24,092 nt of DNA from an uncultured Clostridium sp. (GCA_934746785.1 CAKVFO010000039.1:1-24092), one strand, 5' to 3'. Shown: positions 16,348-23,454, numbered from the stretch's first letter. A program made the numbers and translations. Notes: generated by a model from the letters alone, not told the origin.

Positions 16348-16376
16348 TTAACTTTTTCCATATTAGCTGGTAAAAT
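16348..16376 (+). promoter_or_regulatory. Promoter of the LXG-type cassette
   Basis: TTAACT, a 17-base spacer ending in TGG, and TAAAAT (extended -10 pattern TGnTAAAAT). The leader to the TTG start is about 105 bases. Confidence 0.55.
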
Positions 16377-16486
16377 ATAAGTACTTATGTGTAAAAAAGT
16401 AAAAAAATAAACAAAAAATATAAAGTTTCTACAAGTTGATTGTTTTTGAAATAAGTTTACTAAGGATACAGCAAGGGGAGAGCTTT

Positions 16487-17620
16487 TTGAACGGAAATAT
16501 TATAAATAACTTAACTCTTTTAATAAATGATAATAAGTTTGAAGATAACAGTATATATTCAACTATTGCTATTAAATTTGGATTTGCAGTAAGTAAAATG
16601 TATTTGCAAGATGAAAATAAGTTTATTGATGTAAATTCAGCTAATGGTAATTTGTTTGCTAACTATATTAAGTTATATTTGAAGAAGAAATTTAGAATTT
16701 ATGTTAAGACAACTGTGGTTAATAACATGATGTATATAAATTTAAAGTGCAAGAAGGAAAATTTTGATGATTCATTAGAAAAGGTAATAAAAAGTATATA
16801 TCTTTGTGATGTTAATGAAAAATTATTAGAAGAAGCTAAGGAAATTACAACAAACAATTTTAAAGAAAACTATGAGAAAGATGAATTTAAGGCATATTAT
16901 AAGCTGATGGAATTTGCATTAGTACATAAAAACTTTAACATGTTAAAAATGGTTAAAGATATTGAAAAGTTAAACATAGAAAGCTTTAAAAACTTTATAG
17001 AGAACGTAGTTACTTTTGATAACAGTATCTTATATATTAATGGAGATATTGAATATTTAAAAGACAGTAATATAGCTGTATTAATACGAGATTTAAAGGT
17101 GAATCATAAAATATGTGTACCTGCAGCTGATAAGATAGATGATTATTTAACTGATGATAGACACTTTATTATGGAAGCAGCTTCTAAAGTAAAGAATGGA
17201 TGTATTAATATTACTTTCTTTAATGATACTTTAGCTATGCTTGATAGGCAGTTTTTATTGTCAATAATAAATACTTCTTTATTTGGAGTAAATGGACAAG
17301 TTATCTTAGATGAATTCGATTCTACAATTATATATTTTGGAGTGGATCATAAAACTTATAAAGATAAGATTCTTGATTTATTTACTGAAGATATTGTAGA
17401 GAAAGCAAAGAATTATATTCTAAGTTCAATTTCAGCATTATTAGATATAAAACCATATGAATTTAATCAGATAGCTATTGAGTACTATTCAAAGGGAATT
17501 GATATGTTGCAGTATTTAAAAGCTGTAGAATTATGCAGTGCTGATGATATAAAAGAAATATTTGAAAAAGGAGATATAAAAATAGTTGAAGGACAAGTAC
17601 TATTTTTAGAAAAGGTGTAG
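16487..17620 (+). CDS. M16 (insulinase)-like protein without metal-binding motif
   Basis: A 377-aa protein that I place tentatively with the M16 peptidase fold. The stretch FDDSLEKVIKSIYLCDVNEK and the later ALVHKNFNMLKMVKDIEKLN...FIENVVTFDNSILYINGDIE follow the spacing of M16 half-domains (repeat strand pairs, then the ...F-x-x-x-V-x-x-x-N-x-x-L-x-I-x-G-D-I element). No HxxEH zinc motif exists anywhere, so it would be a pseudo-peptidase. No signal peptide. The start is TTG 16487 because AAGGGGAG lies 6 bases upstream; an earlier in-frame TTG at 16436 has no ribosome site. It is first in a seven-gene unit with an LXG protein three genes on and is only 3 bases from the next gene. Confidence 0.6.
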   Translation: MNGNIINNLTLLINDNKFEDNSIYSTIAIKFGFAVSKMYLQDENKFIDVNSANGNLFANYIKLYLKKKFRIYVKTTVVNNMMYINLKCKKENFDDSLEKVIKSIYLCDVNEKLLEEAKEITTNNFKENYEKDEFKAYYKLMEFALVHKNFNMLKMVKDIEKLNIESFKNFIENVVTFDNSILYINGDIEYLKDSNIAVLIRDLKVNHKICVPAADKIDDYLTDDRHFIMEAASKVKNGCINITFFNDTLAMLDRQFLLSIINTSLFGVNGQVILDEFDSTIIYFGVDHKTYKDKILDLFTEDIVEKAKNYILSSISALLDIKPYEFNQIAIEYYSKGIDMLQYLKAVELCSADDIKEIFEKGDIKIVEGQVLFLEKV

Positions 17621-17623
17621 GTT

Positions 17624-17920
17624 ATGGCAGAGTTAATTATTAATGATAGTTCTTTATTAAGTGAAATAAAGAATACTAGAGGTACAAATGAGGAAGTAAA
17701 AGCCTTAAAGTATAAGGTTGAAAAGAAAGATTTACATTTGAAGGGCATAGATAAATATATTGAATGTATTGATACTTTAAATGAGCTTATACAAAGTTTT
17801 TACAATATGACAGAAATGGATATTCACAATTTAGAGATAGTAAGGGGTGAGTTCTTAGGATTAGATGCTGATGTTGCAAATAAGACTGCTGCTGATTATG
17901 TGACAGATTTATTTAAGTAA
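17624..17920 (+). CDS. Small helical protein, probable LXG/type VII partner
   Basis: A 98-aa, all-helical, charged protein without signal or membrane segment. Small alpha-helical proteins encoded immediately before LXG genes act as targeting partners or chaperones for type VII (ESX-like) export; families include the SACOL2603/TIGR04197 and YwqI types. Length and position fit, but there is no clear WXG motif. Its C terminus reads DADVANKTAADYVTDLFK. It starts 3 bases after the previous stop, with AAAAGGTG upstream. I infer the role from context and shape rather than from a diagnostic motif. Confidence 0.55.
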   Translation: MAELIINDSSLLSEIKNTRGTNEEVKALKYKVEKKDLHLKGIDKYIECIDTLNELIQSFYNMTEMDIHNLEIVRGEFLGLDADVANKTAADYVTDLFK

Positions 17921-17949
17921 TATAGAAAACATAAGAAAGGGGAGATATA

Positions 17950-18588
17950 ATGTTAAAATTGAAAAATAGTGACGTTAATGATATGGTTACAGCGGTAGAG
18001 ACATATAAAAGTACAGTAGAAAATACTTTTTATAATCTTTACAAAAACATATATAAATTATCTAAAACAAATAACTTTAGGGGAAAAACAGCAGATACAT
18101 ATAAATCATATCTAGAAACTGTAACTATAAATTATTTAAAGGCTTTCTTAAATATTGCAGGGGAAGCATCAACAGTTTTAAAGGATATAAGAAAGTGTTA
18201 CATAGATTTAGAACCTAAGGATAAGGGGAGAATATCATCAGATACGTTAGAAAGTGTAAGAGATGAGTTGGAAAAAAGAAAAGAATCTTTTGAACACTTA
18301 GTTAGTGAAATTGAGAAGATTAATAGTGTTCCAGCTAATGAGGAAAATAAACACGAGAAGACATATTTAGATGGAAAAGTTAAGGGAAGTAGTGAGATTT
18401 CATTGCTTTCAAGTAATTTAAGCTTAAAAGCAACAGCAGGTGTTTCGGCAGACCTGGAGGTATCAGGCAAAAAGGTAGCTGAGATAGGTCCAATAAATAT
18501 AAATGCTGTGAACATTAAAACAGGTGCGGCATTTTTAGTAGGTATGGATATAGATCTTACAATACCATTGCCTTCAATAGATTGGTAA
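17950..18588 (+). CDS. LXG-domain protein, candidate type VII secretion effector
   Basis: A 212-aa protein. Residues about 1-130 match the LXG domain plan: an N-terminal helix, NNFRGKTADTYKSYL (the family's L-x-G-x-A-x-x-x-x-x-x-Y turn), then a long helix and the acidic RISSDTLESVRDELEKRKES segment. LXG domains are the export portion of toxins sent by type VII systems in Firmicutes. The C-terminal 80 residues (EISLLSSNLSLKATAGVSAD onward, ending PLPSIDW) are Ser/Ala/Gly/Ile-rich and probably beta-strand. They show no nuclease, NADase or other toxin motif I know. It is shorter than most LXG toxins (400-600 aa). AAAGGGGAG precedes ATG 17950. Confidence 0.75.
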   Translation: MLKLKNSDVNDMVTAVETYKSTVENTFYNLYKNIYKLSKTNNFRGKTADTYKSYLETVTINYLKAFLNIAGEASTVLKDIRKCYIDLEPKDKGRISSDTLESVRDELEKRKESFEHLVSEIEKINSVPANEENKHEKTYLDGKVKGSSEISLLSSNLSLKATAGVSADLEVSGKKVAEIGPININAVNIKTGAAFLVGMDIDLTIPLPSIDW

Positions 18589-18608
18589 AAAGATTAGGAG
18601 GAATAATT

Positions 18609-19016
18609 ATGAAAAAAATAGCGAAATTATGGCTGCCTGTAGAAGTGCTATCATTAATATTAACATTTGTAAATCCATATATAGGAATATTTTCTATGTT
18701 TACAATGATTGAATGTTTTATGTTATGTGGTGTGGAAATAATTGAAAAAGTTGTAAAAAGGGTAAATGGACCTTTTATTAAACAAACTTTATCAACATTA
18801 AGAATTATGAAAATTATATTTTTAATAGTATTTTTCTTTATAAAAGCATTTGTTGATTTTGGTTGTTATGCTCTTGCAACTGTGCAAAATAAGGTACTAT
18901 TACCATTTAATTTATTAGAAAATGCAATGTGGTTATGCTTCCCACTACTAATTGTAGTATTTGTTTTAAATATTTTAGCAGCTGCAGCCTTTATAGGAAA
19001 GGTAAGGGGTGAGTAA
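18609..19016 (+). CDS. Small membrane protein (3-4 segments) in the LXG cassette
   Basis: A 135-aa protein with hydrophobic stretches near residues 8-45, 69-92 and 105-130, so probably three or four membrane passes. The first segment contains NPYIGIFSMFTMIECFML. Nothing in it is diagnostic. Its place directly behind the LXG gene (20 bases) is where immunity proteins are commonly encoded, which is only a suggestion. AGGAGG lies 7 bases before ATG 18609, which is better than the earlier in-frame ATG 18582 overlapping the LXG gene. Its stop overlaps the next start (TAATG). Confidence 0.65.
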   Translation: MKKIAKLWLPVEVLSLILTFVNPYIGIFSMFTMIECFMLCGVEIIEKVVKRVNGPFIKQTLSTLRIMKIIFLIVFFFIKAFVDFGCYALATVQNKVLLPFNLLENAMWLCFPLLIVVFVLNILAAAAFIGKVRGE

Positions 19017-19468
19017 TGATAAGTATAATATTATTTATATCTGCAACAGTAGTAGCACTGTTAAATCCTTATGATAGTCTAATAAGCATTATTGAAAATG
19101 CTATATATATTTTAGCTATGTTTGTTTATTTTGTAAATATACGTTGGAATGAACGTATATCAAGAAAAGTAAAATATGAAGATGTTAGAATGTTAGCTGA
19201 AACTCAATTAAAACTTTTTTATTCTAAAAAAACGAAAATAATACTAGTTACTTTTTTAGGAGTAATTAAATTAATAGCTGCAGTTTTTTTATTAATACAA
19301 ACCATAAATAAAGTAAGTATGCCTTTTATAACTATAAAAAGTGACTTTTTACAAGAACATGCAATACTATTTACCATAGCCTCAATAATTTTAGAAACAC
19401 TTATTGTTATTAGATGTAGTAATAAAATTATTAAAGCAAAAGAAAGGGTGTACATAATATGTCCTTAA
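19016..19468 (+). CDS. Second small membrane protein in the LXG cassette
   Basis: A 150-aa protein with four likely membrane segments (about 3-15, 26-42, 74-96, 118-136) and a basic loop, RWNERISRKVKYEDVR, between segments 2 and 3. It shares the NPY motif near its N terminus (LLNPYDSLISIIENAIY) with the upstream neighbour (VNPYIGIFSMFTMIE), which hints that the two are related and might pair in the membrane. It overlaps the upstream stop by one base, a sign of coupled translation, and its end overlaps the next gene's start by 10 bases. Confidence 0.65.
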   Translation: MISIILFISATVVALLNPYDSLISIIENAIYILAMFVYFVNIRWNERISRKVKYEDVRMLAETQLKLFYSKKTKIILVTFLGVIKLIAAVFLLIQTINKVSMPFITIKSDFLQEHAILFTIASIILETLIVIRCSNKIIKAKERVYIICP

Positions 19469-19651
19469 TAGATTTACAAACAGCGCTTATAGCACAGAAA
19501 AGTAAATGATATTATAGATGATAATTTAGATGCTATTAATACGGAAAGAACAAAATATGAAAATAAGATTCTTAATACACAAGGATTAATAGGAAAAATT
19601 GAAGCTGCAATAAATTCATTAGTCACAAGGATAGAAAATTGGTTTAATTAA
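19459..19651 (+). pseudogene. Frameshifted small coiled-coil protein gene (64 codons plus one base)
   Basis: From ATG 19459, with AAGGGTG upstream, the frame reads MSLIDLQTALIAQKSK and stops at TGA 19507. Dropping one A from AAAA at 19498-19501 restores a 63-64-residue helical protein continuing NDIIDDNLDAINTERTKYEN and ending LVTRIENWFN*, stop at 19651. The downstream frame has no start of its own, as a stop precedes it. Size and helicity match small YwqH-like/LXG-associated proteins. It could be a real pseudogene, a homopolymer sequencing error, or, less likely, a +1 programmed frameshift. Confidence 0.6.
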
Positions 19652-19661
19652 GAGGTGGATT

Positions 19662-20111
19662 ATGACAGTTAAAGTTAAGGTTGCAAAGGTGCATGAAGAA
19701 CAATTACAAGATGAAAACATAAAAAGAGAGTTAGAAGATATTCAAAAGTATTTTAATAGTACTGATTTTAATTATGCTGAGAATACTATAAACTTTGTTT
19801 TTATTAAGGGAATATACTCTCATATTAAAAGAGCAATGCTTGTAGTAGGTGTTTATGTTAATAATACTAATGATAATATTTATGGATTTAGTAGTAAATT
19901 AAGACTTAAGTTTGTGAATAGAAATGGACAGATTGCAACTGTAAATTCAGCTTTTGATGAAAATTTTATTGGTAGACTTAAGCCTGAAGAAGGTATGATT
20001 ATACATTTAGAAGTACCAGTTAGAGGATTAAATAAAGATGAAGAATTTAGCATAAAAGATATTTCAGGAATGTTAGATGAAATAAAATATATAAAAGATC
20101 CATTACACTAG
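19662..20111 (+). CDS. SLAP-domain-like protein closing the LXG cassette
   Basis: A 149-aa soluble protein without signal peptide. Residues about 60-135 are beta-rich: MLVVGVYVNNTNDNIYGF, LRLKFVNRNGQIAT, then FIGRLKPEEGMIIHLEVPV. This order (a strand with N-N-T/N, a second with V-N-x-N-G-x-I-A, a F-x-x-x-x-x-x-L-x-P-x-x-x strand) resembles the SLAP domain of Gram-positive surface and secretion-associated proteins. I rate that as moderate. GAGGTGG lies before ATG 19662, and a good terminator follows, so this is the last gene of the operon. Confidence 0.55.
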   Translation: MTVKVKVAKVHEEQLQDENIKRELEDIQKYFNSTDFNYAENTINFVFIKGIYSHIKRAMLVVGVYVNNTNDNIYGFSSKLRLKFVNRNGQIATVNSAFDENFIGRLKPEEGMIIHLEVPVRGLNKDEEFSIKDISGMLDEIKYIKDPLH

Positions 20112-20117
20112 TAAAAG

Positions 20118-20166
20118 AGATGTATCTAAATAATTAGAAAGATATTTAGATGCATCTTTATTTTTT
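20118..20166 (+). terminator. Terminator of the LXG cassette
   Basis: A 15-bp stem AGATGTATCTAAATA/TATTTAGATGCATCT (one G-U) with a 10-base loop is followed by TTTATTTTTT. Confidence 0.92.
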
Positions 20167-20293
20167 ACATATTAAATGAATAAAAAAATGTCAGCTGTGC
20201 TAAAAAAGCGAGGTCCATTCATTTATATATATGCAATATATTTACAATGGTGAGCTTGCTGTTATAAAATTATAGTATAAAAGATAAAAGGAT

Positions 20294-20695
20294 GTGATAA
20301 AGATTAAGGATGCAGACTACAAACTAATTGAATATAAGATAAAACTATTACATATGATGATTACAAGTATGGATAACTTTAAATTTAGTTTTTTTAGTTT
20401 TGTTATAGATCATAATATAACTGAATACCAAACTTCTCTTATATTGAATAGCTTAACAATTATAAAAGAAAGATTAAATAGTGGAGATATTTCATGGTTA
20501 AAATCTATTTATGATGATAAAGAAGAATTAACTTTATTACTAAAGAATTCGAAACCATCCTATAAAGAATTTGAAAGGTTTATTAAGTCTGTAACTAATG
20601 ATGATATTAATGTAAAGTATTTAATTAAAAGTTTAGAATCGCAAGGGATAAATACTGAAGTTTGTAAGTTTTTATTAAAGGATTGTAACAATTAA
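20294..20695 (+). CDS. DUF1878 (YhaI)-like protein
   Basis: A 133-aa soluble helical protein. The start DYKLIEYKIKLLHMMI, then FSFVIDHNITEYQTSLILNS, matches the layout of the DUF1878 family (YhaI of Bacillus: helix L-E-Y-x-I-x-L-L-x-x-M-I, then F-x-x-x-V-I-x-x-x-L-T). Its function is unknown. The C-terminal half (YKEFERFIKSVTNDDINVKY) continues as helices. The start is uncertain: GTG 20294 is the first codon after a stop, but AAAAGGA sits too close to it, so an ATT start (20303) is conceivable. It has no clear promoter of its own. It ends 40 bases before the antitoxin promoter. Confidence 0.55.
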   Translation: MIKIKDADYKLIEYKIKLLHMMITSMDNFKFSFFSFVIDHNITEYQTSLILNSLTIIKERLNSGDISWLKSIYDDKEELTLLLKNSKPSYKEFERFIKSVTNDDINVKYLIKSLESQGINTEVCKFLLKDCNN

Positions 20696-20736
20696 TTAAA
20701 TTACAAAAATATACATGTTTATTTCTTTATAAAATC

Positions 20737-20745
20737 TGTTATAAT
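20737..20745 (+). promoter_or_regulatory. Extended -10 promoter of the candidate antitoxin RNA
   Basis: TGTTATAAT is a perfect TGnTATAAT. No convincing -35 is present, as is usual for extended -10 promoters. Transcription would begin near 20752. Confidence 0.6.
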
Positions 20746-20751
20746 ATAAAT

Positions 20752-20888
20752 AAGTAATAATCTAAAAAAGCAGAGTGTTGGTAGCACTCTGCTATACAAG
20801 ATTCTAGCTGTTAAGGCAGCTGGTATAACTAATGTTTTTTAGAAAAAACAGTAGCTCTCCAATTGCAGATAGGGGCTACTATTTTTTT
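20752..20888 (+). ncRNA. Candidate antisense antitoxin RNA converging on the small toxin
   Basis: A short RNA of about 135 bases is bounded by the extended -10 promoter and by a terminator hairpin. It folds a stable hairpin GCAGAGTG/CACTCTGC (about 20770-20792) and a second one around TAGCTG/CAGCTG, and has no ORF with a ribosome site. Its last ~45 bases are complementary to the 3' end of the toxin mRNA, including the toxin stop codon, the layout of txpA/RatA-type convergent type I systems. Ends are predictions. Confidence 0.5.
20849..20888. terminator. Bidirectional terminator shared by toxin mRNA and antisense RNA
   Basis: AGTAGCTCT (20850-20858) pairs with GGGGCTACT (20872-20880, with G-U pairs). 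Seven T follow on the + strand, and six T follow on the minus strand (20848-20843). Confidence 0.75.
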
Positions 20889-20980
20889 GCTATTTTTTCT
20901 ATAAGCAAGATTATAAAAGTTAAAAGTGCTATAAGAAAAGTTCCTGCATTAAAGAGTATATTTATAACTTCATTACTCAT
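20879..20980 (-). CDS. Candidate type I toxin, 33-aa hydrophobic holin-like peptide
   Basis: A 33-residue peptide with a short polar N terminus (MSNEVINILFNAGTF), one membrane helix (about residues 8-27, LIALLTFIILLI) and a basic tail (EKIAKK). The G-T-F-L-I-A-L-L-T-F core matches the holin-like toxin family (Hol_Tox, related in type to TxpA/BsrG peptides), which damage the membrane when overproduced. The ribosome site GGGAGGTGAT is almost fully complementary to the 16S tail, typical of these tightly held toxins. A perfect extended -10 promoter lies upstream and a converging RNA downstream. The + strand ORF over this locus is a shadow. Toxicity is inferred. Confidence 0.7.
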   Translation of the reverse strand: MSNEVINILFNAGTFLIALLTFIILLIEKIAKK

Positions 20981-21054
20981 ATGTATCACCTCCCTTCTAA
21001 GAAGAGGTAAGTGATACCAGCAGCCCATATTAAGCTATAAAATTGTACTTTAGA

Positions 21055-21063
21055 ATTATAGCA
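21055..21063 (-). promoter_or_regulatory. Extended -10 promoter of the toxin mRNA
   Basis: On the minus strand TGCTATAAT, a perfect TGnTATAAT. A start near 21048 gives a leader of about 68 bases containing the strong ribosome site. Confidence 0.6.
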
Positions 21064-21118
21064 TGTCCAATTTGGAGATTATACAAGAATAAAATGGAAT
21101 TATGTTAAGTAGAGAAGA

Positions 21119-21265
21119 ATGTTTAGAAAAATGAAGGAAGAAGAAAAGAGTGGAGAATATCACTTTTATGGAGAAGACCTTGATTCATTAACAGACGAAG
21201 AGGTAATAGATAAATATATGAATATGATAAACTATTTATCTGATGCAAGAACACATAATTTTTAA
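21119..21265 (+). CDS. Small acidic protein of unknown function, 5' end uncertain
   Basis: A 48-aa ORF reading MFRKMKEEEKSGEYHFYGED...DSLTDEEVIDKYMNM. It is acidic and helical. The ribosome site is weak for ATG 21119 and for ATG 21131. A second frame from ATG 21102 reads MLSREECLEK and then stops. One more A in the A5 run at 21127-21131 would join it to KMKEEEKSG, giving a more natural 53-residue N terminus, so this may be a frameshifted gene. The sequence resembles the general type of short clostridial 'GEDLDSL' proteins, but I cannot name a family. Confidence 0.45.
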   Translation: MFRKMKEEEKSGEYHFYGEDLDSLTDEEVIDKYMNMINYLSDARTHNF

Positions 21266-21291
21266 ATAAGAATATATAATTCTAAGTTTAG

Positions 21292-21328
21292 ATTTACAGT
21301 AAGTAAAATATATTTACTTACTGTAAAT
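21292..21328. promoter_or_regulatory. Perfect 16-bp inverted repeat downstream of tetR
   Basis: ATTTACAGTAAGTAAA and its exact complement flank ATATA. There is no T run on either side, so it is either a stem-loop RNA end or a protein-binding palindrome. It lies 14 bases beyond the tetR stop. Confidence 0.6.
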
Positions 21329-21341
21329 TACTATTATCTTT

Positions 21342-21959
21342 TTAGTGTCCATATATATAGAAAAACTCTTCTATTTGTTTATCTAGTATATCTAAAGCGT
21401 CATTCATTTTATCTGTTTCATTTGAATATCTAGTTAAAAGTAGGAATATTGGTGCATAGAAGTTGATTGCAGCAGCTCTTGCATCTCTTTTTTTTAGGAT
21501 ATTTATATCTATCATCTCTTGAAAAAGTTTTGTTTGATAGGATATAGCATTATCTATAAATATCTGTCTGAACATACTATATATTTGTTCATTTTGGTAT
21601 TGTTCCATATGTGCTATTTTCCAAAACTTTGAGATATAGGGATCTGTTAAGTAAAAAGTAAATGCTTTTTTAGATAGTTCTTTAAGATTTTGTATATCTA
21701 GCTTCTTAAAAAGTTCAGATGTTTCTTCTTTTTCCTTATCATATTGTGGTAGGCCTAGCTGTTCTGATAAGCTTGAAATATGTTTAGATATAAGAGTTAC
21801 TATGGAATCAAAGATTTCCTGCTTACTTTTAAAATGGTTATATAAAGATGCATCTTTAATTCCTACTGCATCAGCTATATTTTTTACGCTAGTACCCTTA
21901 TATCCTTTTTCTGCAAAGAGTGTTAGTGCCTCTTCTGTAATTCGTTCTTTTGTAGACAT
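21342..21959 (-). CDS. TetR/AcrR-family transcriptional regulator
   Basis: A 205-aa repressor-type protein. The N-terminal DNA-binding domain is complete: ITEEALTLFAEKGYKGTSVK, NIADAVGIKDASLYNHFKSK, the canonical TetR helix-turn-helix with Y-x-H-F. The larger C-terminal part (about 60-205) is the ligand-sensing and dimer domain and gives no clue to the ligand. AGGAGGT lies 11 bases before ATG 21959. It is the second gene after the radical-SAM frame on the same strand, 15 bases apart, so they are one operon. An 18-bp palindrome in that operon's promoter is a likely target, giving autoregulation. Confidence 0.9.
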   Translation of the reverse strand: MSTKERITEEALTLFAEKGYKGTSVKNIADAVGIKDASLYNHFKSKQEIFDSIVTLISKHISSLSEQLGLPQYDKEKEETSELFKKLDIQNLKELSKKAFTFYLTDPYISKFWKIAHMEQYQNEQIYSMFRQIFIDNAISYQTKLFQEMIDINILKKRDARAAAINFYAPIFLLLTRYSNETDKMNDALDILDKQIEEFFYIYGH

Positions 21960-21974
21960 GTTTATTTATACCTC

Positions 21975-23057
21975 CTATATTAATGTTTTAACTGTATCTT
22001 CTTTTTGAAATAAAGTACATCCGCCTACATGGGGTTTCTGAAGGAGTCCCTTTTCTTGAAGTTTCATAAATAGTGGCGAATGTAGTGCTTCTTTAAGTGA
22101 CATTTCTTTTAATGAACTATCTGAGTAGGCTGAGAAGGGACAAGGTTCTGCATCACCATAAGGGTTTATATGGAAGAAACCTCTGCCAGCAGCTAAACAG
22201 CCTCCAATAGCTTCTTCATCACCTGGAAAAGCTACAAATATCATTTCTTTAAACTTGCTGCGTAATTCTTCTAATCTTTCTTTTATATAAATTCGTTCTT
22301 TATCTCCAGGAGCATTTGATTCAGTTTTCTTATCTACTGGAACATATTCAACATATATTACAGCTTTACATCCTTTATCTATAAGGGAATAAACAAATTC
22401 ATCACTCATTACTTCTTTAAGATTATTTTTTTGTACAGTAATTGATGCTCCATATACATTTGATTTCTTTTTTAATTTTACCATTGAATCTGAAAGCTTT
22501 GTATATGTACCAGAGCCTCTTCTTATGTAAGTAGTAATTTCATTTCCCTCAATACTAAGAATAGGAAAGAGATTTTGATATTGTTCTATGAGTTTCATAC
22601 CTGATTCATTTAGTAATGTTCCATTTGTAAAAATGGGAAAGAGAATCTTTTTGTGGTTACCTGCAATTTTAAGTACATTAGGTCTCATAAAAGGCTCTCC
22701 TCCAACTAGAAGTATAAAGGATATTCCAAGGTCTTCAGCTTCATCAAAGATTCTGTTCCATTCATCAGTGGAAAGAAGTTTTTCTGTAGAGCATCCATCA
22801 ATGCATCCATTGTTTGCTCTAGCATAGCATCCAGCACAATGAAGATTACACTTAGTTGTAATACTTGCTATTAAGAATGGGGGAATATGTTCACCTTTTT
22901 ATTCGGAACCTTTTCTCTTTTTAGTTGAAATTTTATTAGCTAGGGCAAACTGTGCCATAAATAGGCTTGCCTTTGGATTATGCATTGAAGCTTTTGCAAT
23001 ATCTCTTACTAAATTATTAATTCCATTGCTTAAATAATCTTGAAGATTGAAACCCAT
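21975..23057 (-). pseudogene. Radical SAM protein gene interrupted by an in-frame TAA
   Basis: Read from ATG 23057 the frame gives 52 residues (MGFNLQDYLSNGIN...KKRKGSE), then TAA at 22901-22899, then continues in the same frame without further stops to 21975 (360 positions in all). The part after the stop carries the radical-SAM 4Fe-4S motif C-N-L-H-C-A-G-C (positions 70, 74, 77), LVGGEPFMRPNV (GGE motif), and a C-terminal SPASM-like set of Cys (GGCLAAGRGFF, EPCPF, VGGC). The 237-aa ORF starting at base 22688 lacks the cluster and cannot be a working enzyme. AAAAGGTGA after the stop might allow re-initiation at an ATT. A single base change from GAA, CAA or AAA would explain the stop. Confidence 0.75.
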
Positions 23058-23089
23058 TTTATAACCATCTCCTATAGAAATTCTTATTT

Positions 23090-23112
23090 AACTAGTGATT
23101 ACCAGTTGTCAA
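23090..23112 (-). promoter_or_regulatory. Promoter -35 and TetR-type operator of the radical-SAM/tetR operon
   Basis: On the minus strand a perfect TTGACA (23112-23107) overlaps by one base an 18-bp imperfect palindrome AACTGGTAATCACTAGTT (23107-23090). The palindrome would fill the spacer to a weak -10 (TAAATA, 23090-23085). Operators with ACTAGT-type half sites placed between -35 and -10 are common for TetR-family repressors. Confidence 0.6.
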
Positions 23113-23140
23113 TAGATGGAATTTAATTTTTCTAGACGTT

Positions 23141-23167
23141 AAAAAAGGCTGCTTGTTTAAGCAGCTT
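23141..23167 (-). terminator. Terminator of the minus-strand membrane protein gene
   Basis: On the minus strand GCTGCTT/AAGCAGC with an AAAC loop is followed by CTTTTTT. It separates this gene from the downstream radical-SAM operon. Confidence 0.85.
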
Positions 23168-23169
23168 CT

Positions 23170-23454
23170 TTAAATATGTAGATGGATTTTTAGGTATATG
23201 CAGATGCAGAAACAGCAAACATTACCTATCATCTCTGCTATTATACTGATCTTTACTAATTTGCTTGCAGTTCTTTTCCAGCCAGAGTCGTACCTTGTGA
23301 AGAAGTTCTTACGAGATAGGACTGTAAGCAGTATTGCAAAGGCTATAAATAGTACTATTGCTCCTGCTATGAATATTGTAAGTAGTATTTGTAAAAATGC
23401 AAAGGTTATTCCTAGGCCCAATAGTATGAACGCTAAAGGTAAAATTGCTAACAT
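23170..23454 (-). CDS. Small membrane protein of unknown function
   Basis: A 94-aa protein: two hydrophobic segments back to back (about 2-22 and 24-46), a basic loop (SRKNFFTRYDSGWKRTASK), and a third segment (about 66-88) containing CCFCIC, four Cys in six positions. It has no recognised family. The Cys cluster in a membrane helix might be palmitoyl-like or metal-related but is unproven. GTAGGAT is a modest ribosome site before ATG 23454. A promoter and a terminator frame the gene, so it is monocistronic. Confidence 0.65.
   Translation of the reverse strand: MLAILPLAFILLGLGITFAFLQILLTIFIAGAIVLFIAFAILLTVLSRKNFFTRYDSGWKRTASKLVKISIIAEMIGNVCCFCICIYLKIHLHI

Noticed and set aside
16436..16486. 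Longer start for the M16-like gene
   Set aside because: TTG 16436 has no ribosome site, whereas TTG 16487 has AAGGGGAG at proper distance.
20174..20253. 26-aa ORF (MNKKMSAVLKKRGPF...) after the LXG terminator
   Set aside because: No ribosome site; it overlaps an 8-bp inverted repeat AAATGAAT/ATTCATTT and looks like chance.
20832..21014. 60-aa + strand ORF with a hydrophobic C terminus
   Set aside because: It is the antisense shadow of the minus-strand toxin, which has the strong ribosome site, promoter and family-like sequence.
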